The notes under the pieces are model-generated. The model had not been told where the DNA came from. It did not search any database and saw only the letters and a program-made list of their open reading frames with translations. Positions 8,707 through 17,405 of a DNA stretch of 64,000 nucleotides are shown here, piece by piece. The position numbers and the translations under genes are program-made. Within the stretch, counting starts at the first letter, position 1. Each line of letters begins with the position of its first letter. Source of the stretch: Brasilonema sp. UFV-L1 (GTDB lineage Bacteria; Cyanobacteriota; Cyanobacteriia; Cyanobacteriales; Nostocaceae); NCBI RefSeq assembly GCF_012912105.1, contig NZ_QMEA01000063.1, forward strand, positions 23,291 through 87,290, given 5' to 3'.

Positions 8707-9906
8707 CTACTCAGAGGAGGAACGGCTATAGTGAGCTTGTAACCATTCCTCTAAAATGGTGTTTATATAGTTAAGTACCTGCGAGTTTAGAGAAATATGC
8801 AGCGACTCTTTCGTCCAAGTCGCAAACTTGAGCAGTAATGAATCTTTAGACTTGGTAAGCCGACGAGAAACCGTGTACTGTTTCACTCCTAATTGTTTTG
8901 CAATCTGCTGTTGAGTTAAACCCTGACTATAATAGAGTTGTATGATATTTTGTGCTTCGCTATCCAGTTCGTTCAAAGCCGAAAGCAACACATCATTGAT
9001 TTGAGATTGCTTTGAGTGTCGCTCAACTAGTTCTTCTTGAGCAAGAATTTCCGTGAGTAACGATTCCTGCTTGAGTTGTGGTAAAAAGTCCTGAAATTCC
9101 CCAGAATCATCATCCCCTTTTGGCGCATTCAGGGAAGTCGTGTTTGGGTAAAGATAGTTTCGGGCAGCTTTTGCACAAGCAAGCAGCCATTGTTCTATTG
9201 TTTGGGCACTACACTCTGGGCCTAATTTTGACAGTTGAGTGTTGCGTTGAAAATTGTAAAGTTGGGCGATCGCCTGCCATGTTGCGTCATCTGGCCTTGT
9301 CAGTTTGCGAGTCCCATTGGCTTGCTGTGGAGCATGGAGAGACTGATAACATTTCCATGCTAATACATAACATGCGATCGCGTCCTCACTCAGTCCGACA
9401 TTTTGTAAAGACTCTACCAACCGTTTTTGACTCAGCCTCCGCAGCAATCGCCAATTGCTACAAATATCAACTTCATTCTGTTGGCGCAGCATTTCCTTGA
9501 GTTCGCTGCTAAAAATTGCACTGGCGTAGTTCTTGAGGAGAAAACCCATATCAGGTTTAAACCCCTTCAAAACTTTATCTATACTAGTTGTGACCATTTG
9601 GAAGCAGTCGGATAAAGTATACTGTCCAGAAGAAAAATTAACAACTGTTTTGTTAGCCGTCCAATAGCATACTTCTTGTAAATAAGCTAACAAATGTGAT
9701 CGTGCCAGACCTTCTGTGTGATTTTGCCATATTTTATACCAATAAGTCACCCAAAAATTTTCCGAATTTTCTGGTTCTGAAAGACGCGCCTGAGAGTTAA
9801 GCATATTTCGGCGTAGTTTAGCATCGGTAGCCCAACCAATGGCTTTATCTGCGTCGAATTGCAAGAAAGTTGTAAATAGTTCAGTAATACCTTGGCGGGA
9901 ACGCAT
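8707..9906 (-). CDS. Sigma-70-family RNA polymerase sigma factor-like regulator
   Basis: The 399-residue protein has a clear sigma region 4 near residues 300-355: ALNELDSEAQNIIQLYY followed by the helix-turn-helix GLTQQQIAKQLGVKQYTVSR. The N-terminal two-thirds is helical and lacks an obvious canonical region 2, so it is a divergent group-3/ECF-like sigma factor of a kind common in large cyanobacterial genomes. The DUF1822 gene follows directly, and a caspase-like gene lies upstream on the other strand. In cyanobacteria, sigma/DUF1822 pairs often sit near CHAT- or caspase-type proteins, which hints at a stress or signalling role (inference). Confidence 0.8.
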   Translation of the reverse strand: MRSRQGITELFTTFLQFDADKAIGWATDAKLRRNMLNSQARLSEPENSENFWVTYWYKIWQNHTEGLARSHLLAYLQEVCYWTANKTVVNFSSGQYTLSDCFQMVTTSIDKVLKGFKPDMGFLLKNYASAIFSSELKEMLRQQNEVDICSNWRLLRRLSQKRLVESLQNVGLSEDAIACYVLAWKCYQSLHAPQQANGTRKLTRPDDATWQAIAQLYNFQRNTQLSKLGPECSAQTIEQWLLACAKAARNYLYPNTTSLNAPKGDDDSGEFQDFLPQLKQESLLTEILAQEELVERHSKQSQINDVLLSALNELDSEAQNIIQLYYSQGLTQQQIAKQLGVKQYTVSRRLTKSKDSLLLKFATWTKESLHISLNSQVLNYINTILEEWLQAHYSRSSSE

Positions 9907-10033
9907 AAACTTAACAACTCATAAATGGTCAACTAAACAATTGATAAATGATCATCACATAAATGTATAGTTAGATGACAAATACACTTATGCAGTCAAT
10001 GAGGGTACTGTAGCATTCCTATTTAACAGTTAC

Positions 10034-10206
10034 CAGTTATCAGTTTGAAGAAGAATTCAGCAATTCTGAATTCAGTATTCACCAAGGAAGAAATAAAGAA
10101 TTGAGTTTTTCGACTCCTGACGACTGACGTCACGACTCCTGACTCCTGACGACTGACTCCTGACGACTGACTCCTGACGACTGACTCCTTCACTGTGTAC
10201 TGTTTT
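10034..10206. repeat. Dispersed intergenic repeat with GACTCCT/GACGACT heptamers (empty-site copy)
   Basis: This unit runs from CAGTTATCAGTTTGAAG through AATTCAGCAATTCTG and GTTTTTCGACTCCTGAC to ACTGTGTACTGTTTTA. Its middle contains about eleven heptamers alternating GACTCCT and GACGACT (10108-10197). A second copy lies at 25188-25452 but is split there by a MITE-like insertion, so this copy represents the unoccupied arrangement. Confidence 0.75.
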
Positions 10207-11106
10207 AAGTTATGAAATCAAAGAATTGAATAACTTATTTTAGACTCTTGTCAAACTAGCGCGGGTTTCTTGAGAATGACTACACAAGCCTTACCTTTGT
10301 TTTCGCCTAAGTTACCCGGTTTTTTTAGTCTTGTTGAGAATGCTGCAAGATGCTAGAGAAATTCTTATCCCCCTCATTTCCCTCCTTTTATTCACGAATC
10401 ACCTAGTACCGCTGCTTTAAAATTCGTTCATTAAAAATTCAAAAAGCTTATACTGTAAGCTTTTCGTTGATTTGGAATGGTTGGTTTATTCACGCGCCCT
10501 GTGTACTAGTATTGCTAGACAACATTTAGAGCTTACCGGGGTTCCGACTGGAGAAATGGGCGAAACCCTCTTTGGTTGATCTGAAAGCCCCTCGATTGAT
10601 CGTGGGGTTATTAGGGTTTCGCCCATTTCTTTGTCCCAATGCGTTACCTGCCAACTTTATTTTAGATGTCTATCAGAAGTATTAATAATGACTTTGATGT
10701 TTTCGCTGTGCTTGTTATGAATTTTTGTAAAATTTTCCGTAATTTACTAAAAAAAACGTGATTCATAAATATGGATAAATACGTTAGATTCTGGCAGGAA
10801 AAAACCGTATCTCATGAGTATACCAAGTGCAAAATGAAACAAAACTCACCAAATCAGCTGAGCAAGAACGGGGACTGTAAACCAGTGAGGCGAATACATT
10901 GTATATTATGACTCAGCCAGGACTGAATTCTTTGTTGATAAACTTTCATCTGAGTACTTAACACAAGAAATTTGTTAGATTAAGCAAAGGACAAACAATC
11001 TCCTTGACATCACTGATTCAGGTTCGTACGAGTTTGGTGAAACGGGCTGATCATAAATTTTTCATGAAACTTAGATTAAACTTATTTTTAGGATTAAGTC
11101 ATAAAT
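10207..11106. other. Long gene-free leader upstream of the caspase-like gene
   Basis: No credible reading frame is present. A 9-base perfect hairpin (AAAAGCTTA, 10442-10450, with TAAGCTTTT, 10456-10464) and a large hairpin at 10553-10629, listed separately, are the main structures. The gap separates the minus-strand sigma/DUF1822 operon from the plus-strand caspase-like gene and probably holds both promoters. Confidence 0.5.
10553..10629. other. 77-nt strong hairpin, possible structured RNA or bidirectional terminator
   Basis: GAAATGGGCGAAACCCT (10553-10569) pairs perfectly with AGGGTTTCGCCCATTTC (10613-10629). Inside the 43-base interior a second helix can form between CCCC-T-CGAT and ATCG-T-GGGG around 10588-10607. 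The two nested stems make a compact RNA-like fold rather than a simple terminator. It ends in TTTGTCCC, a weak T-run. Function is unknown; it lies about 480 bases before the caspase-like gene. Confidence 0.55.
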
Positions 11107-13323
11107 ATGTCACCGCTCGGAATTGGTTCTAGTGACTCAACTCATACACTCACAACAGGAGAAGCCAAGCTTTGGATTTTGTTGGTAGGTGTTAATGAAT
11201 ACCAAGATGAAAACTTGCCTTCTTTACGCTATCCAGCTTTAGATTGCCAAGGGTTAGGAAAAGCACTTAGCAGCGCCACCAAAGGATTTCCTAATAAAGA
11301 GGTGATTGTCCATCATGATTTTGCACCACAACCTCCTACTTTGGAAACGATTCGTAGGAGCCTGCAACAAATTGTTTCACAATCTCAATCTCAAGACTCG
11401 ATCCTGTTATATTTTTCAGGGCATGGAATGTTAGAGCCGAATACTCAGCAGTCTGTTCTGTGTTTAGCAGATACCCACAAAAATGACTTGCTGGCTACAG
11501 GCTTAGGTATGCAAGATCTCGTGCGAATACTAGGGGCTAGTCCCGCCAACCAACAGTTAGTTTGTTTAGACACTTGTCATAGTGGGGACATGAGATTGTT
11601 AGGAAATAGAGGTAGCGCCAGAGATGGAGACATTTCTGAGAGTTCACTCAATTCCACAACACAAATGATGGATGTGTTGAGACAACGTGCTGCTCAAAGT
11701 AAGGGATTTTGCGCTTTACTCTCTTGCGATCAAGGACAAAAGTCTTGGGAGTTTCCAGAATTAGGACATGGATTATTCACTTACTATTTAATGCAGGGAC
11801 TTTTAGGTGAAGCCGCTGATTCACATGGACTGATTGAAGCAGATAGACTTTATAAATATGTTTACCGCCAAACGCTACAGTATATTAATAATTTAAATCA
11901 GCAACTGCGTCTGATTAATCAGCAAAAGCTTGAACGTGGAGATAGTAAACTTCATCCAGAGTATCCTCTACAAACACCGAAACGAATTGTAGAAGGAGTC
12001 GGAGAATTAATTGTTGGATTCCAATCTGTAAAAGCTGAATCTCAAAAAGCAAGACGTGCGGTTGTCATTGATGGACTCTCAAACAAGAAAGCCACCACTG
12101 ACTTAAGTCGATTGTTTGCTGGTGCTGGTGGTTTTGAAGTAGATTACTTTCCTCAAAAAGGCAAAAATTGGTCAGAAATACGTGGAACAATCCAAGGATT
12201 GACTCGTTGGCGTGGTGAATCAGAAATCAAATCTTCCTCACAATGTGGGATAGCCAGAAATCCACCGACATCATTATTCTACTTGCGCGGGCAGATCGAA
12301 GAAATCGAAGATGGAGAAGCCTGGTTAATTTTAGGTGATGGAGTGCGCCTGAGTCGTTCTTGGTTGAGACAAGAGTTACGCCGCGCTCAAAAAAGTCAAC
12401 AAATCATTATTTTAGATTTCATTGTCTCAGATTCTTCTATTTCAACTTCTGTGGAGAATTGGATAGAAGATTTGCAATGTGAGATAGAGCATGGACAATG
12501 TATAATTGCTGCTGCAACGCCTCCTCAGAAGCCAGAATTATTTTCTCAAACGCTTTTAGAAACCCTTGTGACAGCAAATCCGCAAGTCGGGTTACCAGTT
12601 GCGAAATGGATGACTCAGTTAAAAACACTTTTACAATCCAAAGGCATCAACGTTCATGTCTGGTTGTCAGGCACACAAGCAGTTATTGATATCTTACCTG
12701 GTAATATAGCCACAATTTTCCAAGATTTGCCAGGGGTAGAAATCTTTGAAGTTCAGCGAAACAAACAACAGCAGAAAGAACAGAAGGAAAATTTACTCCC
12801 CATATCCCCAAGTTCTACACCTGTTTCGACTCTTGGTGTTCATGAATCTTCCGCAACCAAACAATCCAAACTCAAATTTTCCCTCAGTTCAGAACAATAT
12901 ACAAATCTAGAACAGTTGCTCAAGCAATCTATAGGACCAATTGCATCTTTAATATTACAACAAGCTGTCGCACAAGCAGCGAATTGCCAAGAATTAGTGA
13001 GACTTTTAGCGAATTACTTATTACCACAGCAACAAAAACAATTTGAAAAACAGGCGATCGCTCTATTAGAAGCATCCACCGTTTCATCTCAAAACCAGTC
13101 TGCTCAATCGCCAAACAAGGAAAATCAAACAATCGATGCTAATTTTATCAGTAAATGCGAGCGCGAGTTAGCTTATTCAATTGGTCCGATTGCTAATTTT
13201 CTTATTAAACAGGTTTTGCAATCTCAGCCACAAATTTCTTTATCAGAATTTGTCAATAAGTTAGCACAGAGGATTCCTGAACCAAAACAAGCTTCAGAGT
13301 TTAAGCGGCGCATGCTTGGTTAA
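11107..13323 (+). CDS. Caspase-like (peptidase C14/orthocaspase) protein with duplicated C-terminal helical module
   Basis: This 738-residue protein has an N-terminal p20-like caspase fold: LLVGVNEYQDENLPSLRY (26-43), catalytic histidine in YFSGHGM (H106) and catalytic cysteine in CLDTCHSG (C157). Both dyad residues are kept, so it is likely an active arginine/lysine-specific orthocaspase. The middle (~330-550) is of unknown fold. The C-terminus holds two copies of a helical segment centred on IGPIA (about residues 608 and 697), each followed by a VxxLAxxxP-type helix. This type of module is seen fused to signalling enzymes in cyanobacteria. It is monocistronic, with a long structured upstream region and a hairpin 90 bases after the stop. 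Confidence 0.85.
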   Translation: MSPLGIGSSDSTHTLTTGEAKLWILLVGVNEYQDENLPSLRYPALDCQGLGKALSSATKGFPNKEVIVHHDFAPQPPTLETIRRSLQQIVSQSQSQDSILLYFSGHGMLEPNTQQSVLCLADTHKNDLLATGLGMQDLVRILGASPANQQLVCLDTCHSGDMRLLGNRGSARDGDISESSLNSTTQMMDVLRQRAAQSKGFCALLSCDQGQKSWEFPELGHGLFTYYLMQGLLGEAADSHGLIEADRLYKYVYRQTLQYINNLNQQLRLINQQKLERGDSKLHPEYPLQTPKRIVEGVGELIVGFQSVKAESQKARRAVVIDGLSNKKATTDLSRLFAGAGGFEVDYFPQKGKNWSEIRGTIQGLTRWRGESEIKSSSQCGIARNPPTSLFYLRGQIEEIEDGEAWLILGDGVRLSRSWLRQELRRAQKSQQIIILDFIVSDSSISTSVENWIEDLQCEIEHGQCIIAAATPPQKPELFSQTLLETLVTANPQVGLPVAKWMTQLKTLLQSKGINVHVWLSGTQAVIDILPGNIATIFQDLPGVEIFEVQRNKQQQKEQKENLLPISPSSTPVSTLGVHESSATKQSKLKFSLSSEQYTNLEQLLKQSIGPIASLILQQAVAQAANCQELVRLLANYLLPQQQKQFEKQAIALLEASTVSSQNQSAQSPNKENQTIDANFISKCERELAYSIGPIANFLIKQVLQSQPQISLSEFVNKLAQRIPEPKQASEFKRRMLG

Positions 13324-13413
13324 TAGGATTTATTGTCAAAATAAAAATTTTTAAAAATTTTTTTGATGGTTACTTCAGTCTCAATACGGTTGCTGTTAAC
13401 GTAATTGTTGTTC

Positions 13414-13450
13414 ACACAAACCCGGTTTCTGCAAGAAACCGAGTTTGTGT
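13414..13450. terminator. Hairpin after the caspase-like gene (AAACCCGGTTTCT-type palindrome)
   Basis: A 17-base arm (13414-13430) pairs with 13434-13450 with one mismatch, leaving a three-base loop. The core AAACCCGGTTTCT/AGAAACCGAGTTT is also found inside the MITE-like element at 53596-53697, so it is a dispersed palindrome that may secondarily serve as a terminator. There is no T-run. Confidence 0.45.
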
Positions 13451-13482
13451 TAAGCGTGCTTATCCGAACCGTATTGACTATT

Positions 13483-13610
13483 GACTTACAGCAGATTTCA
13501 ACTTCGTGAGGTACAGAAATACCCCACCCGCGCACCTCAAGCACCCTCCCCTTGGTAAGGGGAGGGTTGGGGAGGGGTGTACCTCATGTACTTGCAAAAC
13601 GCTGTAAGTC
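13483..13610. repeat. 128-bp palindromic MITE-like element with nested GGGAGGG hairpin
   Basis: Outer ends GACTTACAGC (13483-13492) and GCTGTAAGTC (13601-13610) are exact inverted repeats. Further in, GAGGTACA pairs with TGTACCTC. The centre contains CCCTCCCCTTGGTAAGGGGAGGG, a strong hairpin common in cyanobacterial genomes. No coding capacity. It sits between the caspase-like gene and the minus-strand heme sensor gene. Confidence 0.6.
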
Positions 13611-13629
13611 TATGTGTCAAATCCAGTAT

Positions 13630-14535
13630 CTACTTCTTCTGATGATGTGTATCATCATTATTTAACATCTTAAGAGCCATTTCCAAACTATACTTCATCC
13701 TGTTGAAAGCTTCTGCTAAATCTCCGATTTCATCTTTAGATTGTTTATCAAAATTGGCATTCATATCGCCAACACTCACTTGTTCCGCCACGTTAGCAAT
13801 TTTTCTCACACGTACAAGCACAGTTTTTTTCAACAACTGATTGATGACGATAATGATGATTGTCAAAATCATCCCTACAACTCCCATCATCAGAATCAAT
13901 GAGCGACTAGCATTGTTCAAAATAGCCGAAGCCGGAACATAAACCATTTGAGCTGCAACAATTTGATTTAGCTTCCACCCAAAACCATTGTCTTTTCCGT
14001 AGGTTGTTAATTGACTTTTTGGAGCTTCTTGGGGAGTATTATGACAGCGCAAACAACTCTGTTGTTCAATGACAAAAGGTCGAGCAGTATAAAACAGTTT
14101 TTCTCCGGACATTGTTCGGAAACCATCCAGCCGTTTTAAAGCCTTATCTTTCTCGAATTGTTTAACAATATCAGCTTCAAAAGCATCAGGTTTATCTCGT
14201 AAATTGGTTGGATTCGGAGCAGCGTCTTTGTAGACAAAATTCGCATATTCTTTGTTTTTACGGAAAAGTTCAAACACCTCTCTAGTGGAATATGTTGGTA
14301 TAGCTTCTGGGATGAACTGCTCTTGAGTGTCTAATTTTGGTAACAATAAGGGTTGTACGCGGTCATTGGTATAAGTTCTCATCGAATTGACCAATTGCAT
14401 GAGAATCTCAGCTTTAGAACTTATCTCACCCTCTGCTTTTTTTTCAAGTACATTTGATAAAGCAATACCACTAATGAGCATACCGCTGATCAAAACCATT
14501 ATTAATATTAGATTAACTTTAGTTCCTATTTTCAT
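13630..14535 (-). CDS. Tll0287-like (DUF3365) heme-binding sensor with HAMP domain
   Basis: The 301-residue protein has a first membrane segment at about residues 8-28 and a periplasmic Tll0287-like domain (about 30-205). A c-type heme motif CLRCH sits at 161-165. A second membrane segment (about 212-235) and a cytoplasmic HAMP linker (about 236-290) follow, and the protein then ends. It lacks any kinase, cyclase or methyl-accepting output domain, so it must signal through another protein. It is divergent from a PhnD-like lipoprotein gene with a 228-base shared upstream region. A redox or small-ligand sensing role is likely but inferred. Confidence 0.85.
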   Translation of the reverse strand: MKIGTKVNLILIMVLISGMLISGIALSNVLEKKAEGEISSKAEILMQLVNSMRTYTNDRVQPLLLPKLDTQEQFIPEAIPTYSTREVFELFRKNKEYANFVYKDAAPNPTNLRDKPDAFEADIVKQFEKDKALKRLDGFRTMSGEKLFYTARPFVIEQQSCLRCHNTPQEAPKSQLTTYGKDNGFGWKLNQIVAAQMVYVPASAILNNASRSLILMMGVVGMILTIIIIVINQLLKKTVLVRVRKIANVAEQVSVGDMNANFDKQSKDEIGDLAEAFNRMKYSLEMALKMLNNDDTHHQKK

Positions 14536-14565
14536 GGTTTTTCTCTTTGCTTAAATTTTGTCTAT

Positions 14566-14656
14566 TAGACATCTGTTGGAAAACAATGTAGAGACAGTGC
14601 TGTACGGTCAAGACAAGGGTTTCACATAACGCATAATTAATTTCTGAAGATGTCTA
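14566..14656. repeat. Degenerate MITE-like inverted repeat in a divergent promoter region
   Basis: TAGACATCT (14566-14574) and AGATGTCTA (14648-14656) form exact inverted ends, with weaker similarity continuing inward (...GGAAA against TCAGAAA). This resembles the TAGAC-CTCTCC ends at 3829-3898. The element lies between the two divergent genes and could affect their promoters. Confidence 0.4.
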
Positions 14657-14763
14657 TTATGTATGAATTATAACAGGAAGAGTGACACGAAGCTTTCCCA
14701 TAAGATATTATTGTTGGATAATAACAAGGTGTCCATCAACAAAATTGTTACTAAAAACTATTG

Positions 14764-15621
14764 ATGTCATCTCAAATTTCCCGACGTTTATTTCTTTTAC
14801 AAATATTGCTCCTGTTCACGGCTTGTGCAGGAGAGGAAATCTCAAATCGACAACTTGAAATCGTGATTGGTGTCATTAGCTATGGAGATGCAAAACAAGT
14901 CATAGAACGATTTGTTAGGTTCCGTAAATTTTTAGGTGAAAAAATTGGGGCATTTATTCAATTAGAACCGGCTTTTAATGAGAAGATAGCGATTGAGCGT
15001 ATTCAGCGTCGTGCTTGGTCATTAGTCTTTGCTCCTCCAGGTTTGGCAACAATTGCAAGTGCTCAGCATCAATATTTACCACTGTTCCCTCTCCAAGTAG
15101 AGGGCAATTCACGAGCAATATTTATTGTACGCAAAAACAGTCCTTTGAAACAATTGAAAGATTTACAGGGTAAAATAGTAGCCCTAGGTCAACCAGGTTC
15201 TGTCACTGGATATTATTTTCCACTGCGCAATCTTCTTGGTTTAACATTGGCAGAAATCATATTTGCTCCTACACCAAGAACAGTACTTGAATTAGTGGTA
15301 CAAGGAAAAGCTGCTGCTGGCGCTATTTCGTTGGAAGAATTTAATTTTTATCGGATAAAATTAGGTGCAGCAGAGTTTCGCATCTTATTCGCTGACTCTC
15401 AAAATATTCCACCAGGTGCTGTTTTGATTGGACCAGATATTGATACCAATCGTCAAGAGTTGATTCGTAATTATATGAAAGACGCTCCTCTTAATTTGGT
15501 TCAAGACGTTGGATATATACCAAATGCAGAACCACCCAAATATCAAGATATAATTCCCGTGATTAAGCAGGTAACATCAATTGCTGAGCGTCTTAATTCC
15601 AAACCTGTTCGTTTGTTTTGA
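14764..15621 (+). CDS. PhnD-like phosphate/phosphonate-type substrate-binding lipoprotein
   Basis: The ~285-residue periplasmic binding protein belongs to the PhnD/NMT1-like type II family. The signal sequence ends in a lipobox LFTAC (cysteine near residue 20), so it should be a membrane-anchored lipoprotein. Family features are VIGVISYGDAKQVIERF at the mature start, the FAPPGLA segment and LKDLQGKIVALGQPGSVTGY. I use the ATG at 14764 rather than the TTG just before it. No permease or ATPase gene is adjacent. Together with the divergent Tll0287/HAMP gene it may form a ligand-sensing pair rather than a transporter (inference). Confidence 0.8.
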   Translation: MSSQISRRLFLLQILLLFTACAGEEISNRQLEIVIGVISYGDAKQVIERFVRFRKFLGEKIGAFIQLEPAFNEKIAIERIQRRAWSLVFAPPGLATIASAQHQYLPLFPLQVEGNSRAIFIVRKNSPLKQLKDLQGKIVALGQPGSVTGYYFPLRNLLGLTLAEIIFAPTPRTVLELVVQGKAAAGAISLEEFNFYRIKLGAAEFRILFADSQNIPPGAVLIGPDIDTNRQELIRNYMKDAPLNLVQDVGYIPNAEPPKYQDIIPVIKQVTSIAERLNSKPVRLF

Positions 15622-15666
15622 TTTCGTCAAAGCAACAAGGAAAAACACTATATCTGCTTTTTTATA

Positions 15667-17313
15667 CTAATCAATCTGAAATATGAACGCAAAAGCATCT
15701 TGCCGACCAAGAGTAATTTGAAGACCTGATTTTAATTTATACCAAATTCCTGGTATCATTGGGTACTTATTGATGTAAGTGCCGTTAGAACTGTTCAAAT
15801 CTTGGATATAGTATTCGCTTCCATCGTAACAAATCTGAGCGTGAACCCGTGAGACAACTCCAGAATCGGGAAAATCTGAAAGATCAACTTCAGGGATAAG
15901 ACGGTTACTGGACTTGCCAATATTAATAACCTGAAAATGTTCCGGTAACTCAATCACCCTATTCGTTTGGACATGGAAGAGTTGTGCAACAGGTTGTTGT
16001 AAAATTGTTGGCAATGTAGGCTCTGGAGCCAAAGTTGGTTCTTCGCTATTAATTGAAATCTGATGAGGTGGAACTTGTATCTGTATGGTTTTGGCAGTGA
16101 AATCGAAGATTTTACTTGTTACGAAATAATTAAAGATTGCGAATCCAATAAGGGAAAAAACGGCGCTAGTATAAAAGACTGCTTGTAGTCCCCAGAACCT
16201 AATAGCAAGACTTCCTAATAAAGGACCAAGTGTTTGTCCCCATGATTGAAGTGTTGAATTCACCGCCATAAATCCGGCGCGAGATTCTTGTGCAGAAAGC
16301 CCTGCTAAGAGTGCTTGAGAACATGGAAGCGCCATACCTTGGGCTGCACCCAGTAGAAAAATTGGGATAAATAGCAACCAAATGTTAGGAACAAGAGGAA
16401 CAATTAATAGCCCAACAGCAAACAGAAGAAAAGAGAGTTTGATGAGCTTGATTTCTGAGAGATTTCGCAGCAACCGTCCTAATTGGGAAGCAACAACTGC
16501 TAAAGACAGCGACATACAAGTCAGGAGAATACCATTTATAGCTTCCGATGTACCAAATTTATTTGCTGCTAAAAAAGGTAGAAAGGTTAAGCAAGTTCCA
16601 GTTTGCAGCATAAACACAGACATCACCGCAAACAATAGCCCAAGTACCTGACGATTGTTAATACTGTTCCAGGTTGTTTGTAGATAAGATTTGAGTTGAA
16701 AATTCTCTGTGTTCTGCGGTCGTCTTGGCAATCTTAATATTGTTAGTACCAAAAATGCCACGATAATGGCAAGTAGTGATAATAAAAACGGATATCTCCA
16801 ACTAAATACCCCTAAAAACCCACCAATTAACGGAAAAAGTGCTGAACTAATACCAATTAAGCTAGCATTAAATGCCATCACAGCACCCAGCTTTCTCCCA
16901 TGATAAAGATCGCCGATAATGGTAAGTTGTAGAGATTCTAGGCTCGCAGTACCAACCCCTTGCAAAAATCGCCATCCCAAAAGGCTGCTAAAACTAGAAG
17001 CCAAGCCGCTTAAAGTTCCACCTAAGGCAAATATTAAAAGCGAAGGAACCAGGATTTGTTTTCTGCCAAGAACGTCAGCTAAAACTCCAAATACGGGAGT
17101 AATAAAAGCTCCAGGTAATTGAAAAAGTGTCGCTACCCATGCCGCTTGTTCCTCTGAAACTTGGAAAAATTTTTGTATCGTTGGTAGCGTCGGGTTAAAA
17201 ATAGTTCCCCCAAGAATTGCCATTAACGTCACAAAATTGATGACGTAAAAATTCTTATCCTTGAAGATATTTGCCCCATTGTTTGATTGATTTTGCATTC
17301 TTGGATTACTCAT
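15667..17313 (-). CDS. MFS transporter fused to a C-terminal FHA domain
   Basis: This 548-residue protein has about 12 membrane segments (residues ~25-405) of the drug-efflux MFS type, with the motif GVLADVLGRKQ between segments 2 and 3. A cytoplasmic linker (~405-445) leads to an FHA domain (~447-548) with the conserved NIGKSSNR, SRVHAQ and SSNGTYIN elements that bind phosphothreonine peptides. The FHA motifs look complete, so phosphorylation may control the exporter or recruit a kinase. It is the last gene of a minus-strand series running from the indolocarbazole genes and may export the product or an intermediate (inference). It follows the RidA-like gene by 92 bases. Confidence 0.88.
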   Translation of the reverse strand: MSNPRMQNQSNNGANIFKDKNFYVINFVTLMAILGGTIFNPTLPTIQKFFQVSEEQAAWVATLFQLPGAFITPVFGVLADVLGRKQILVPSLLIFALGGTLSGLASSFSSLLGWRFLQGVGTASLESLQLTIIGDLYHGRKLGAVMAFNASLIGISSALFPLIGGFLGVFSWRYPFLLSLLAIIVAFLVLTILRLPRRPQNTENFQLKSYLQTTWNSINNRQVLGLLFAVMSVFMLQTGTCLTFLPFLAANKFGTSEAINGILLTCMSLSLAVVASQLGRLLRNLSEIKLIKLSFLLFAVGLLIVPLVPNIWLLFIPIFLLGAAQGMALPCSQALLAGLSAQESRAGFMAVNSTLQSWGQTLGPLLGSLAIRFWGLQAVFYTSAVFSLIGFAIFNYFVTSKIFDFTAKTIQIQVPPHQISINSEEPTLAPEPTLPTILQQPVAQLFHVQTNRVIELPEHFQVINIGKSSNRLIPEVDLSDFPDSGVVSRVHAQICYDGSEYYIQDLNSSNGTYINKYPMIPGIWYKLKSGLQITLGRQDAFAFIFQID

Positions 17314-17405
17314 TTTTCTGACTCTTGAAAAAATTCATAACTTTTTTTAGTTTTTCTTTTTGAGTTTCGATAATAATTGAAATGATGGTTTGGGATTATT
17401 ATCAT

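Noticed and set aside
11107..13323. Identification of the caspase-like gene as hetF
   Set aside because: HetF is also a caspase-fold protein, but nothing specific to HetF can be recognised, and the tandem small-RNA repeats known upstream of hetF are not present.
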